From positions 46,111-110,110 of the forward strand of contig NZ_FOEP01000013.1 of NCBI RefSeq assembly GCF_900110775.1: a stretch of DNA of 64,000 nt, written 5' to 3'. This DNA is from Thalassovita taeanensis. GTDB lineage: Bacteria > Pseudomonadota > Alphaproteobacteria > Rhodobacterales > Rhodobacteraceae. Every line of letters starts with the position of its first letter. The stretch's first letter is position 1. This document shows positions 9,123 through 18,554 of this stretch, piece by piece. The notes under the pieces were generated by a model. That model was not told the DNA's origin. It made no database searches and saw only the letters and a program-made list of their open reading frames with translations. The position numbers and the translations under genes are program-made.

Positions 9123-9886
9123 ACGATAAGCTGAAACGACTCTGGGCGACCAAGACCAGCGATGACGAGTGGTGGTCGTCCTTTGTCACGGCACCGCTGG
9201 CTATCGTTGCCAATTATGGCGCTGTCGACATCCCTTGGATTACACCTAACCGGATCACAGCGGCTTCGTTCCTTGTGGCTATCGTGGCAACGTTTGCAAT
9301 TCTGGTCGGGGGCACTGCGTGTTTCATCGCGGCGGCCATCCTGATCCATATCAGCCATGTCCTGGATTGCATGGACGGTCAGATGGCGCGCTATAGAAAG
9401 GTATCGTCCCCCGTTGGCAGCTATTACGATCGTATCACCGATCAAGTGCAGGTCACGTTGTGGTTCGGGGCGGCAGGCTTCGCTGCATTTGCGCAGACCA
9501 ACAGCGTCACGCCGGTCTTTCTGTCGCTACTCGGTATCGCGTTCTATGGATTGCGCGGCTATGCGAAATACGTGGCGTTAGAGATCGAAACGGGACGCAA
9601 CCCAGATTACCCTGCTCAGATCGCGCAAATGAAACAGGTACAGACCACCGCAGGTCTAGGATTTGGTCTGAAGGCAAATCTAGCGTGGTTTGGGCGTGAA
9701 CAAAGCAAGGTGCTCGCCTTTGATGAAGGCGTCTTCATCTTCATGCTCTCTGCGGCACTGATCTTTGACCAACTCATACCTATGCTTTGGGTATTTGCGT
9801 CAAGCCAAGTGTTCTGGGGCCTCTACAAATCGTGGCTGCGCGGAAAAAACATCGACGAAAATCTGAAGGTTCCAACGCAAAAATAG
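9119..9886 (+). CDS. CDP-alcohol phosphatidyltransferase family protein
   Basis: A 255-residue integral membrane enzyme with about five or six hydrophobic segments. The diagnostic CDP-alcohol phosphotransferase signature D-x2-D-G-x2-A-R-x8-G-x3-D-x3-D is intact (DCMDGQMARYRK...PVGSYYDRITD, about residues 82-107). Such enzymes transfer a phospho- or phosphono-alcohol from a CDP carrier to a lipid or polyol acceptor. The gene is translationally coupled to the upstream aminotransferase and followed by a cytidylyltransferase gene that could make its CDP substrate. The acceptor cannot be told from sequence. Confidence 0.9.
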   Translation: MNDKLKRLWATKTSDDEWWSSFVTAPLAIVANYGAVDIPWITPNRITAASFLVAIVATFAILVGGTACFIAAAILIHISHVLDCMDGQMARYRKVSSPVGSYYDRITDQVQVTLWFGAAGFAAFAQTNSVTPVFLSLLGIAFYGLRGYAKYVALEIETGRNPDYPAQIAQMKQVQTTAGLGFGLKANLAWFGREQSKVLAFDEGVFIFMLSAALIFDQLIPMLWVFASSQVFWGLYKSWLRGKNIDENLKVPTQK

Positions 9887-9922
9887 CCTGCTTCAATATG
9901 GCTCATTTAGGATTCAAGTATC

Positions 9923-10750
9923 ATGAAAAACGAAAAACACCGTGCACCGGTTGCCGTCATTCTGGCCGCGGGCATTGGATCGCGCCTCAGCCCCCTGACC
10001 GACAATTGCCCGAAAAGCCTTCTGTCGGTGGGCGGGTCTGTCATTCTCGAACGTATGATCCGCAATTGCCTGAGCTGCGGGATGTCGCAATTTATTCTCG
10101 TGCTGGGGCACCGAGCAGACGAGATAAAGAAGTTTGTAGACAAGACGTTTCGCGGCATCCGTGTCACCTATGTGATCAACGAACGATACCGCGAGACGAA
10201 CACAGGTTACTCCCTGATGCTGGCCTCCGACGCGATTGGCACAGCCGAATTTGTTAAATTCGATGCAGACGTGGTGTTTGATGTCAAAATTCTGCGCCAA
10301 CTTTTGGACAGCGACCACGCAAACGTCTTGTGCATTGACCGCAATATTGCGCTTGAGGACGAAGAAGTTAAGGTCATCGCAAACGATCAAATGCAGGTCC
10401 TTGAGGTTGGCAAGTCCGTCGATCCGAAGCGCGCGTTGGGTGAATCTATCGGCGTTGAAAAGATTAGCTCCGGAACGGGCGCACTGCTGTTCGTAGAGCT
10501 TTCAGAAATGATGGAGAGCCGTGGAAACCTCCAGGCGTATTACGAGGCAGCTTACGCGCAATTGGTCGATAAAGGTACGCAGTTCCATGCTCTTGATATC
10601 AGTGGTCTTGACTGGACTGAGATCGACACAGCCAAAGATTTTGCTGCCGCAAATGCGATGTTTAGCAGCCCTGTTACTACCATATCACGTGGCCAGCAAA
10701 AGGTGCTGGACGAGGCTGCGGATGAAGCCGCCATACATACGCACGTCTGA
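9923..10750 (+). CDS. Phosphocholine/phosphonate cytidylyltransferase-like NTP transferase
   Basis: A 275-residue nucleotidyltransferase with the N-terminal nucleotide-binding signature LAAGIGSRLSPLT...PKSLL, a metal-binding Asp in KFDADVVFD, and the GESIGVEKIS segment shared by LicC, PntC and related phosphocholine-type cytidylyltransferases. The expected reaction is CTP plus phosphocholine, AEP or a similar compound to the CDP or CMP conjugate. It lies 36 bases after the CDP-alcohol transferase gene in the same direction. In several bacteria PntC and an AEP transaminase are one fused protein; here they are separate genes with the transferase between them. Confidence 0.82.
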   Translation: MKNEKHRAPVAVILAAGIGSRLSPLTDNCPKSLLSVGGSVILERMIRNCLSCGMSQFILVLGHRADEIKKFVDKTFRGIRVTYVINERYRETNTGYSLMLASDAIGTAEFVKFDADVVFDVKILRQLLDSDHANVLCIDRNIALEDEEVKVIANDQMQVLEVGKSVDPKRALGESIGVEKISSGTGALLFVELSEMMESRGNLQAYYEAAYAQLVDKGTQFHALDISGLDWTEIDTAKDFAAANAMFSSPVTTISRGQQKVLDEAADEAAIHTHV

Positions 10751-10850
10751 TACATCTACAGCCCTGCGCCAGAGATCCGGCGCGCGGTGTACGGCGCAGT
10801 GATGCCCTTGCCATCCCGGCACAGGATCGCTGCATTTGAAAGGACCTTTC

Positions 10851-10988
10851 ATGGCCAAAGGCAACAACAGCAAGCGTGGCAACAAAGAAGCCAAAAAACC
10901 CAAGCAAGAGAAGCCGAAAGTGTCTGCGACATCCAATTCTCTGGCCGGAAAACCTCCTCTGGAAATTGGTGGCAAGAAAGTGAAGTAA
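10851..10988 (+). CDS. Small Lys-rich protein (45 aa)
   Basis: An ATG with AAAGGA a few bases upstream opens a 45-codon frame rich in Lys, Asn and Pro (MAKGNNSKRGNKEAKKPKQ...). It lacks hydrophobic segments and is likely disordered and nucleic-acid binding. Composition and ribosome site support a real gene; no function is known to me. It stands between the cytidylyltransferase and a second small gene. Confidence 0.7.
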   Translation: MAKGNNSKRGNKEAKKPKQEKPKVSATSNSLAGKPPLEIGGKKVK

Positions 10989-11107
10989 CCAAAATGTATC
11001 GGATTTCGTCCGCCCGAGGTATTCAGCTTAGCTGAGTTGCGCACCCTCGCGCGGGCGGTGTCCGAGACATGTCCCGAAACGCCTTTGATTTAGATTTGGA
11101 AGACCTT

Positions 11108-11383
11108 ATGAGTGAAGTAGAAGAGTCCGGTACAAAGGCTCACTATGTCTGCCAGACATACATTGCCAAGGCGGCTGCGCGCGGGCAGCAAGGCAACCTT
11201 CAAATCGACAAGCAACTACAATATTCTACGCCCCATGAAGCTCAAGAGCGGGCAGAACGTGAATTTCGCGCGGAAAATTGCGTCGGTGCTGACGCTTATA
11301 TGGTGATAGAAGATAGCGATTCCGGCGAAGTCGGAGACCCGACATTTTTAGTAAGACTTGGGTCTGTCTCTGAGCAGGATTGA
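11108..11383 (+). CDS. Small hypothetical protein (91 aa)
   Basis: A soluble acidic protein containing SEVEESGTKAHYVCQTYIAKAA and a C-terminal VIEDSDSGEVGDPTFLVRLG segment. The ATG at 11108 is preferred over ATG 11069 because GGAAG lies at a proper distance before it, giving 91 instead of 104 residues. No family is recognised. It converges with groEL, with a GC-rich stem-loop between them. Confidence 0.65.
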   Translation: MSEVEESGTKAHYVCQTYIAKAAARGQQGNLQIDKQLQYSTPHEAQERAEREFRAENCVGADAYMVIEDSDSGEVGDPTFLVRLGSVSEQD

Positions 11384-11417
11384 CTTCAAAATCGCCAGTG
11401 CTTTGAAAACATAGGTT

Positions 11418-11443
11418 GGCCCGCAAGCGTTTACCTGCGGGCC
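11418..11443. terminator. Stem-loop between convergent genes
   Basis: GGCCCGCA and TGCGGGCC form a perfect 8-bp stem around a 10-base loop, placed between the convergent small gene and groEL. There is no strong T-run on either side, so termination efficiency is uncertain. Confidence 0.6.
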
Positions 11444-11456
11444 GGTAGGTCGTGAT

Positions 11457-13121
<1,665 letters not shown>

Positions 13122-13144
13122 TTATGTGAAAGTTGCAGCGTCGT

Positions 13145-13432
13145 TCAGGCCATAATGCCGAGAATGTCGCTCTCCTTCATGATCATCAGTTCTTCACCGT
13201 CGATTTTGATTTCTGTACCGGACCACTTGCCGAACAAAATCTTGTCGCCAGCTTTGACGTCCATGGCCATCCGTGCGCCAGCATCGTCCTTTGCACCTGC
13301 GCCAACAGATACCACTTCGCCTTCTTGTGGTTTTTCCTTGGCGGTATCGGGAATAATCAGACCGCCTGATGTCTTTTCGTCACTTTCAATGCGACGAACC
13401 AGAACGCGGTCGTGGAGCGGAGTAAACAACAT
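13145..13432 (-). CDS. groS: Co-chaperonin GroES (10 kDa)
   Basis: The 95-residue start [14 protein letters not shown] is chosen over a TTG six codons upstream because family members begin there. The mobile-loop region [21 protein letters not shown] and the C-terminal KESDILGIM are intact. It caps the GroEL ring. First gene of the groESL operon, directly downstream of the CIRCE operator. Confidence 0.97.
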   Translation of the reverse strand: MLFTPLHDRVLVRRIESDEKTSGGLIIPDTAKEKPQEGEVVSVGAGAKDDAGARMAMDVKAGDKILFGKWSGTEIKIDGEELMIMKESDILGIMA

Positions 13433-13485
13433 AGGTATGCTGCCTTTCAAGATTTACGGGGGTGGATGGCGTGCTTAGAAACACA

Positions 13486-13512
13486 TTGGCACTCGCCACA
13501 CCAGAGTGCCAA
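13486..13512. promoter_or_regulatory. CIRCE operator (HrcA binding site)
   Basis: TTGGCACTC, nine spacer bases, GAGTGCCAA: a perfect inverted repeat matching the CIRCE consensus (TTAGCACTC-N9-GAGTGCTAA) with one symmetric change per arm. It lies 54 bases upstream of the groES start, so heat-shock control by HrcA is expected. Confidence 0.95.
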
Positions 13513-13784
13513 TACGACTGAGATGGCTATCGTTGAGGTTGGCTACAATAGACTAATCGTAAATATTTTAGGGCCTAGCACATAATTGGGCGCGCCCGAC
13601 CATCGATCTCTGCAGCCGCTCCAAACCGGCGTCACCTCTTCCGCCGCCAGCAATCTCTTCCCACTCAAAGAGCAGGGTGCTTTGGATTTAGGTCGTATTC
13701 CCGCGCTTTGGTCGAAAATGGATAAGCATGGCGTGCAAGATGACCTGCATTGTCGAGTACAATTCAGGACAAGGGACTTAGCAG
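13513..13784. other. Intergenic region between groESL promoter and oxygenase gene
   Basis: About 270 bases expected to contain the groES promoter (minus strand) and the oxygenase promoter (plus strand). No convincing gene is present; a 72-codon plus frame lacks a ribosome site and overlaps the next start. Confidence 0.5.
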
Positions 13785-14333
13785 TTGAACGTACATTCTA
13801 TTGACGATGGATTTACGCATGCCGAATGTAGCGCAATCATCACCGCCGTGGCATCAGCTCCAGCGAGAGAAGCTTTGCTAGTCGGCCAGAACCGGGATCA
13901 TAATCTGCGCCGCGCTAAGCTCGTTTGGCTGGATGAGATAGACGGCATGGCGTGGGTCATGGAGCGACTTATCGACGTTGTGAGAGCCTCAAACCGAAAC
14001 TGGTTCGACTTTGATCTCAGAGAATTTGCCGAGAGCCCACAGGTTGCCAGCTACGATGCCACGGATGGCGGTCATTTTACATGGCATTCCGACATCGGTG
14101 ATGGCCCAATGGCACAAAAACGAAAACTGACGTTGGTCGCGCAGCTTTCCAAGCCCGGAAGCTATGATGGCGGTGATCTGGAAGTTATGCCGGGCGCGCA
14201 TATCATCGCCGCAAACCGGACGCAGGGCTCCATCACTATTTTCCCAAGTTTTCATCTGCATCAAGTGACGCCTGTGTCACGAGGGACCCGACATTCTTTA
14301 ACCGTCTGGGCGCACGGCCCCAAGTTTCGGTAG
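13785..14333 (+). CDS. 2OG-Fe(II) oxygenase (prolyl 4-hydroxylase-like)
   Basis: A 182-residue oxygenase using Fe(II) and 2-oxoglutarate. The iron ligands are visible: His and Asp in FTWHSD (about residues 101 and 103) and a distal His in PSFHLHQVTPV near residue 159, with the 2OG-binding Arg in RGTRHSL. The SYDGGDLEV segment also fits the PKHD/P4H-like group. The start is TTG at 13785. It stands alone between groES (divergent) and rpsU (convergent). The substrate is unknown; family members hydroxylate proteins or small molecules. Confidence 0.85.
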   Translation: MNVHSIDDGFTHAECSAIITAVASAPAREALLVGQNRDHNLRRAKLVWLDEIDGMAWVMERLIDVVRASNRNWFDFDLREFAESPQVASYDATDGGHFTWHSDIGDGPMAQKRKLTLVAQLSKPGSYDGGDLEVMPGAHIIAANRTQGSITIFPSFHLHQVTPVSRGTRHSLTVWAHGPKFR

Positions 14334-14349
14334 ATAGAAGGACGTAGAG

Positions 14350-14550
14350 TTACGTTTCGCGTTCCAGTTTTTTCCGCGCCAGTTTGCGGGCACGGCGGAT
14401 TGCTTCAGCTTTCTCCCGTGCCTTTTTTTCAGAAGGTTTTTCGAAGTGTTGCTTCAGCTTCATTTGCTGGAAAACACCTTCGCTCTGAAGCTTCTTTTTC
14501 AAAACCCTGAGTGCTTGATCGACGTTGTTGTCGCGAACACTGACCTGCAT
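14350..14550 (-). CDS. rpsU: 30S ribosomal protein S21
   Basis: A 66-residue basic protein with the S21 signature [20 protein letters not shown] and a Lys/Arg-rich helical tail ending in [12 protein letters not shown]21 binds the 30S subunit and assists initiation. AGAAGAG lies upstream. It is convergent with the oxygenase gene. Alphaproteobacteria often have two rpsU copies, and an accessory copy next to groESL would fit a stress-linked location. Confidence 0.96.
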   Translation of the reverse strand: MQVSVRDNNVDQALRVLKKKLQSEGVFQQMKLKQHFEKPSEKKAREKAEAIRRARKLARKKLERET

Positions 14551-14745
14551 TTGGTTTTCTCTTCTTTTGAGGACTTACCAGAATGACAGTTGCTAGAACC
14601 CGCATCTTGTCAAGATAATTTCGGCGTTATCACACGTTTCAGCATCGGCGTTCCGCGAGCCTCGCCGTTTTTGAGCCTGCGACAAGGGAAGTCGAAGGGA
14701 GCGATTCCGCTAGCAACAGGAAAAGGGCACAATCGGCGACCGGCC

Positions 14746-15999
14746 TCAAGTCTCATGAAAAAGGATCCGCTGCTCTTTTTGCAATGGTTTCACTGGCTTC
14801 ATACGGTTTTCGCCCAGGCGCGGATGCAGCCGCCCGGCAATCCCCCAAGCTAGCAAGCTTGCCACACCTGCAGTAGCAAAAATGCCTGATATCGGGGCGG
14901 ACAATAGGATCAGCCATGCCGCGCCTGGTGTCAGGATGCCGGAGACGTCCCGGTAGGACGAGTAAACGGCCGACATTTCGGTGCGTTCCGACGGTTTGAC
15001 GGCCATCAGGAACGGCAGTCCGGCACAGATATCCAATAGGATCAGAAAGAAACTGCCGATAAAAAGCAAGCCGACTGTTGCAGTCGGGGCTGATGAAACC
15101 AAACTGGCGGTACAGAATAGACATGCGCAAGCCATGAACCCGGTTTGAACCGAACTGCGCACAGAATGTTTCTGCATCCATCTCAGCATCAACGGCGACC
15201 CAAACAGCGCTGCATTCGTGACCGACAAAAGCGTCCCGCCCAGCGTATCTCCAAGCCCATTTTCGACAGCAAAAATGGGTAGGTAGACAACATAGGCCCA
15301 CCACCCGCATGATCGGATAACCGCAAAGAGCCAACCAGCTATCAGGCGGGGTTGGCGCAAGAAACGCCCTAGAAATGCCAACGGATTGACAGGTGCACGC
15401 TGCGCCCGAGTGATCTGTTTGCCGTTCCCCAGCCGCAGAAAGATAAACGCTCCCAGCATGGCTGCCGCCGCCACGCCCGAAATCACGAACGGGGCGGGCC
15501 TCCACCATTCCCACAACAGGACGCCCAGCATCGGACCGACGGTCCATCCCAGGGCCGAGTAGAACATGCGCAGCGTTTCGCATTTCCCCAATTCGATCCG
15601 CGCGATGTAATCCAACACATAGGCGTTGAAACAGACAAAGGTCACGACCGTGGCCAGCGAGTTCAGGACAAGCCCCAAAACGATCATCTCTGGTGAGCCC
15701 AATGTTGCAAGGCCCGATCCAATGACGAACCCCATCGCCCCGATGCCATACATCCATCGCCTCGCTATCCAGCGATTGAGAAATGGAACGAGAAGCCCGA
15801 TCAACAATGAGATGATGCCGATCGCGAAATATATCGAACTGATCAGGGCCGCGTCCTGGAGCGCGTCGTACATCGCAACCGGAAAGACGGAAATCAGGAT
15901 GCCACGTGCAACTGCCTCAAATGCGGCAAGGGTCGCAAAACCCCGCACTGATGGTGCGGGTGCATGTCGTAGCCATTCGGGGATTCGACGCTCAAACAT
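14746..15999 (-). CDS. MFS transporter
   Basis: A 417-residue permease with about 12 hydrophobic segments (for example AALISSIYFAIGIISLLIGLLV and VIRSCGWWAYVVYLPIF). The loop between helices 2 and 3 contains NRWIARRWMYG, an Arg-rich cytoplasmic loop typical of the superfamily. The substrate cannot be inferred. The ATG at 15999 has a weak ribosome site. It follows rpsU in orientation but is separated by about 195 bases, so a separate promoter is likely. Confidence 0.88.
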   Translation of the reverse strand: MFERRIPEWLRHAPAPSVRGFATLAAFEAVARGILISVFPVAMYDALQDAALISSIYFAIGIISLLIGLLVPFLNRWIARRWMYGIGAMGFVIGSGLATLGSPEMIVLGLVLNSLATVVTFVCFNAYVLDYIARIELGKCETLRMFYSALGWTVGPMLGVLLWEWWRPAPFVISGVAAAAMLGAFIFLRLGNGKQITRAQRAPVNPLAFLGRFLRQPRLIAGWLFAVIRSCGWWAYVVYLPIFAVENGLGDTLGGTLLSVTNAALFGSPLMLRWMQKHSVRSSVQTGFMACACLFCTASLVSSAPTATVGLLFIGSFFLILLDICAGLPFLMAVKPSERTEMSAVYSSYRDVSGILTPGAAWLILLSAPISGIFATAGVASLLAWGIAGRLHPRLGENRMKPVKPLQKEQRILFHET

Positions 16000-16503
16000 C
16001 TTTCATGGGCCTAAAAGTATTGCCCCGAACATGCGCAGCACTCTTAGCGTGTCTGTTCGAAAGGCGACAACTATGATGGTTCACGACCCATTTTTGAGTT
16101 TGACGAACATTTCATCGTCGTCTCAGCCATCGGAATTGACGCCGTTGAAAAGCAGCTTCAATCGCGAAACAGGTATCCGCAGGGGGTCATTGAGGCGACC
16201 TCAGTGAAGGTTGGGTTGGTCGCAGCTTGATTGTTGGCAGACTTTGCTTCACCCCAAATTTTACGAACGGCTGGGTTTTACGCCGCACGGTAGCGTAGTC
16301 ATTTACGCTGTTGCAGAAATTTCCATGTTGCGCGCGCTCGCAGCACAAAATCACAATGGCCGAGTCGGGCTCGTTCTCCTCTTTCGTTGCATTATGCACG
16401 AACGGCTGGTTTCATTAATGTATGGTCGTGCCCCTACCAGCGAACCCCATGTAAGCAACACATTGAGTTAAACGCGTCATCGGAAGGTGTTGTCTAGCTG
16501 CGC
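16000..16503. other. Gene-poor stretch between MFS gene and virB operon end
   Basis: About 500 bases with no intact gene, only the remnants described at 16048-16300. It would also hold any terminator for the minus-strand virB operon; none with a clear T-run was seen. Confidence 0.5.
16048..16230 (+). pseudogene. Decayed coding remnant
   Basis: A coding-like frame (FDEHFIVVSAIGIDAVEKQLQ) with no start codon. It is followed in another frame around 16250-16300 by FYERLGFTPHGS, which resembles the C-terminal motif of GNAT acetyltransferases. The pieces look like remains of one or two degraded genes. Confidence 0.35.
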
Positions 16504-16695
16504 TTACTTCGCAGTGCCATGTTGAAACCATTTAGGCGTAACGCCGCAAACGTAAGACACGGCTATCACCAAAAACAGGATCGTCGTAACTACGCCCAAC
16601 CACTGAGACCACCCGGCAATCCATATTGGTATTGCCACTGTTGGAACTCCGATGACAAAGCCACCAAGACGATCTATTACTCTACGATTGTTCAT
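16504..16695 (-). CDS. Small membrane protein at the end of the virB operon (63 aa)
   Basis: A 63-residue protein with two hydrophobic helices (about residues 10-30 and 33-52) and a short C-terminal tail. Its ATG lies inside the end of the upstream 57-aa gene, so the two are translationally coupled. It is the last gene of the minus-strand virB operon. It may be an accessory conjugation or entry-exclusion protein; no motif supports more. Confidence 0.6.
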   Translation of the reverse strand: MNNRRVIDRLGGFVIGVPTVAIPIWIAGWSQWLGVVTTILFLVIAVSYVCGVTPKWFQHGTAK

Positions 16696-16855
16696 TGTCT
16701 GTCACCTTTTTGGACTCTGATTTTGCAAGGCGCTCACGTTCCATTTGCTCGCCCCACTGCTTCATTTCGTCTGCATCAATAAATCCATACGACATGGCCC
16801 AAAGATCAGCCTGCTCTTTGAGAAGAAGTTCCGCGTCTGGGTCGGACATGCTCAT
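16682..16855 (-). CDS. Small helical protein downstream of virB6 (57 aa)
   Basis: A 57-codon frame (MSMSDPDAELLLKEQADLWAM...) whose ATG overlaps the virB6 stop as ATGA and whose 3' end overlaps the next gene's start. It is acidic, amphipathic and soluble. Coupling on both sides and coding-like composition support a real gene of the virB operon. Function unknown; small proteins next to virB6 often serve entry exclusion or assembly. Confidence 0.6.
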   Translation of the reverse strand: MSMSDPDAELLLKEQADLWAMSYGFIDADEMKQWGEQMERERLAKSESKKVTDNEQS

Positions 16856-17928
16856 CTTCTCCCCAATCTGCCAAGCCTCGCCAACTGAGCCAGCATTTGC
16901 GATCCAGTCCCCGTCGATGGATTGCCACCTGTGGGTGTCACATTTGCCATCCCCGGCCGTTGAGGCATTTGTTGCACCCCAAATATCTGACGTGCTTTGA
17001 GTGCGGCGTATTCTGCTCCACTTGCCCCCCCAACGAGATAGCGATTGTAGGCTTGCTGATTACCCATGGCGGCACGCGCAAATCCATAGCTTCCGCCCAA
17101 GCCGCCAGACAAGGCTGGCATCATGATGTTTCCGGAAATCGCCCGTACAATGAACGGAGTCGCGACGATGAACCCCTTGGCCATCAACACCATCATAAAG
17201 AACGGAATTAGGGCGCCGATATTGGTGGCACCCTCTGGATCGCCAAGCTCACCTATAAGTGCGGAAGACACGCCAGTGATTGTGGCAAACACACCAGCCA
17301 CCACAATCGGATATATCGCGAACGAGATCAGCGCCGATAGCCATCGCGCAAAGTAGTCTTTTGTTACATCAAACAGCGTCAGAAAAATCATCACCGGCGC
17401 AATTCCAATAAGAAGAGCGATCATCAGGCGCGACGCGACCAGAATGAAGGCAGCCAACCCACCAAGGATCGACAGCATTAGCACACCAAGGATGTCGAGC
17501 ATTGCGCCCGCCATCCAGTTGAGCTCCGACCCTGCAGCATTGAGATACTCGCCAAGCTCGGCAATGAGCCGGTCAAATTCTTCGGCGAATGTGCCAGACG
17601 GGCCGGGCACGCCGCCGCCCACAGACGCGACAAGCGCGCCGGCAATACTGTCGATCCCCGCGAGGATCGCGGATGATAGCGCGTTGAACTGAACCCAATT
17701 GGTTGCAAATATCCCGATGAGCCCGATCTTGACCGCAAGCCAGAACGCCGTTTGCCCGTCCATCGCTTTGTACTGATATATCATGTTCAGAAAGACGAAG
17801 ATCACGACGACCGTAGTTCCAAGGACGAGCAACGTCCCCACCGTTGCAGCAACAGACCCGAACTGAGTTTCGGCGGCGGTGTCGAGATAGCCTTGGGAGG
17901 TTTCAACGAAGTAGGTGACAACGCTCAT
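16852..17928 (-). CDS. virB6: Type IV secretion protein VirB6
   Basis: A 358-residue polytopic inner-membrane protein with an N-terminal periplasmic segment, then at least five hydrophobic segments (GTLLVLGTTVVVIFVFLNMIY, FWLAVKIGLIGIFATNW, ILGGLAAFILVASRLMIALLIG and others) and a Gly-rich tail. This is the VirB6/TrbL architecture of the translocation pore. It is coupled to the small gene after it, and lies 12 bases after the 137-residue secreted protein gene. Its place after virB11 differs from the Agrobacterium order. Confidence 0.88.
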   Translation of the reverse strand: MSVVTYFVETSQGYLDTAAETQFGSVAATVGTLLVLGTTVVVIFVFLNMIYQYKAMDGQTAFWLAVKIGLIGIFATNWVQFNALSSAILAGIDSIAGALVASVGGGVPGPSGTFAEEFDRLIAELGEYLNAAGSELNWMAGAMLDILGVLMLSILGGLAAFILVASRLMIALLIGIAPVMIFLTLFDVTKDYFARWLSALISFAIYPIVVAGVFATITGVSSALIGELGDPEGATNIGALIPFFMMVLMAKGFIVATPFIVRAISGNIMMPALSGGLGGSYGFARAAMGNQQAYNRYLVGGASGAEYAALKARQIFGVQQMPQRPGMANVTPTGGNPSTGTGSQMLAQLARLGRLGRR

Positions 17929-17940
17929 TTCAAGATGTCC

Positions 17941-18354
17941 TTACCAATTACCTGCGGCTTCGCAGATTGCTTGGGCTTGAGATCGGAATTCATTCGCACG
18001 GCGGTTGTAAGTGTCCGAAGCGTGCAACATTCCTGAACGGTCCGCATCGGCATGGTTTTCTCGGAAGGTGACTTCGGCTGAATCCCAAGTTGGGAAGCGC
18101 GTGGCGCAGTCGCAGGACCCTGTCTCAACGACCCGCTCGATGCTCTGTGCTCTATAAATATCCTGGACCAAGACACGCTGGTAGGCGTCTCGCAGCGCGA
18201 TATTTTGCATCCAATCTGGCTCGTTTGGGCGCTCAGAGCAGACATCCGGAATGCCCTCAAGACTGGGGATCAGATTGCGTTCCGCCAGCAAGGGTGGTGC
18301 AATCAGGCCCAGAACAACCGTCAGCCAAGTGAGACGGACAATACGATGCTTCAC
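17941..18354 (-). CDS. Secreted protein of the virB operon (137 aa)
   Basis: A Sec signal peptide (about residues 1-24, ending near PPLLAE) is followed by a small periplasmic domain with four cysteines (VCSERP, SCDCATRF, ICEAAG) and a helical C-terminus. Its start overlaps the stop of the 67-residue gene, and it directly precedes virB6. The position suggests a periplasmic T4SS component; it lacks the lipobox expected for VirB7. No named family is recognised. Confidence 0.7.
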   Translation of the reverse strand: MKHRIVRLTWLTVVLGLIAPPLLAERNLIPSLEGIPDVCSERPNEPDWMQNIALRDAYQRVLVQDIYRAQSIERVVETGSCDCATRFPTWDSAEVTFRENHADADRSGMLHASDTYNRRANEFRSQAQAICEAAGNW

Positions 18355-18554
18355 CCTTGGCCTCCAACATCTGCGGCTTTGGAGGTTTCACGTTTCAGGA
18401 AAGCCGTGTGGCCAATATTGGCAAATTCTGACGAGCTGATTGAGACAACCTCCCACCCGATTTGGCCCTTTGCATTCAACGCGGCCTGCATTTCAATCAG
18501 ACTGTTTTTGCGATCCATCGGGAACGACAGGATCTCGTATTCATAGGTTTTCAT
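18351..18554 (-). CDS. Small DUF4177-like protein of the virB operon (67 aa)
   Basis: MKTYEYEILSFP at the start and GQIGWEVVSISSS in the middle match the pattern of DUF4177-type small beta-alpha proteins. The start overlaps the virB11 stop (ATGA) and the end overlaps the next gene by 4 bases, so it is embedded in the operon. Function in transfer is unknown. Confidence 0.6.
   Translation of the reverse strand: MKTYEYEILSFPMDRKNSLIEMQAALNAKGQIGWEVVSISSSEFANIGHTAFLKRETSKAADVGGQG

Noticed and set aside
14753..15757. 334-codon minus frame inside the MFS gene
   Set aside because: Alternative frame of the MFS gene; lacks membrane-protein hydrophobicity and family features.
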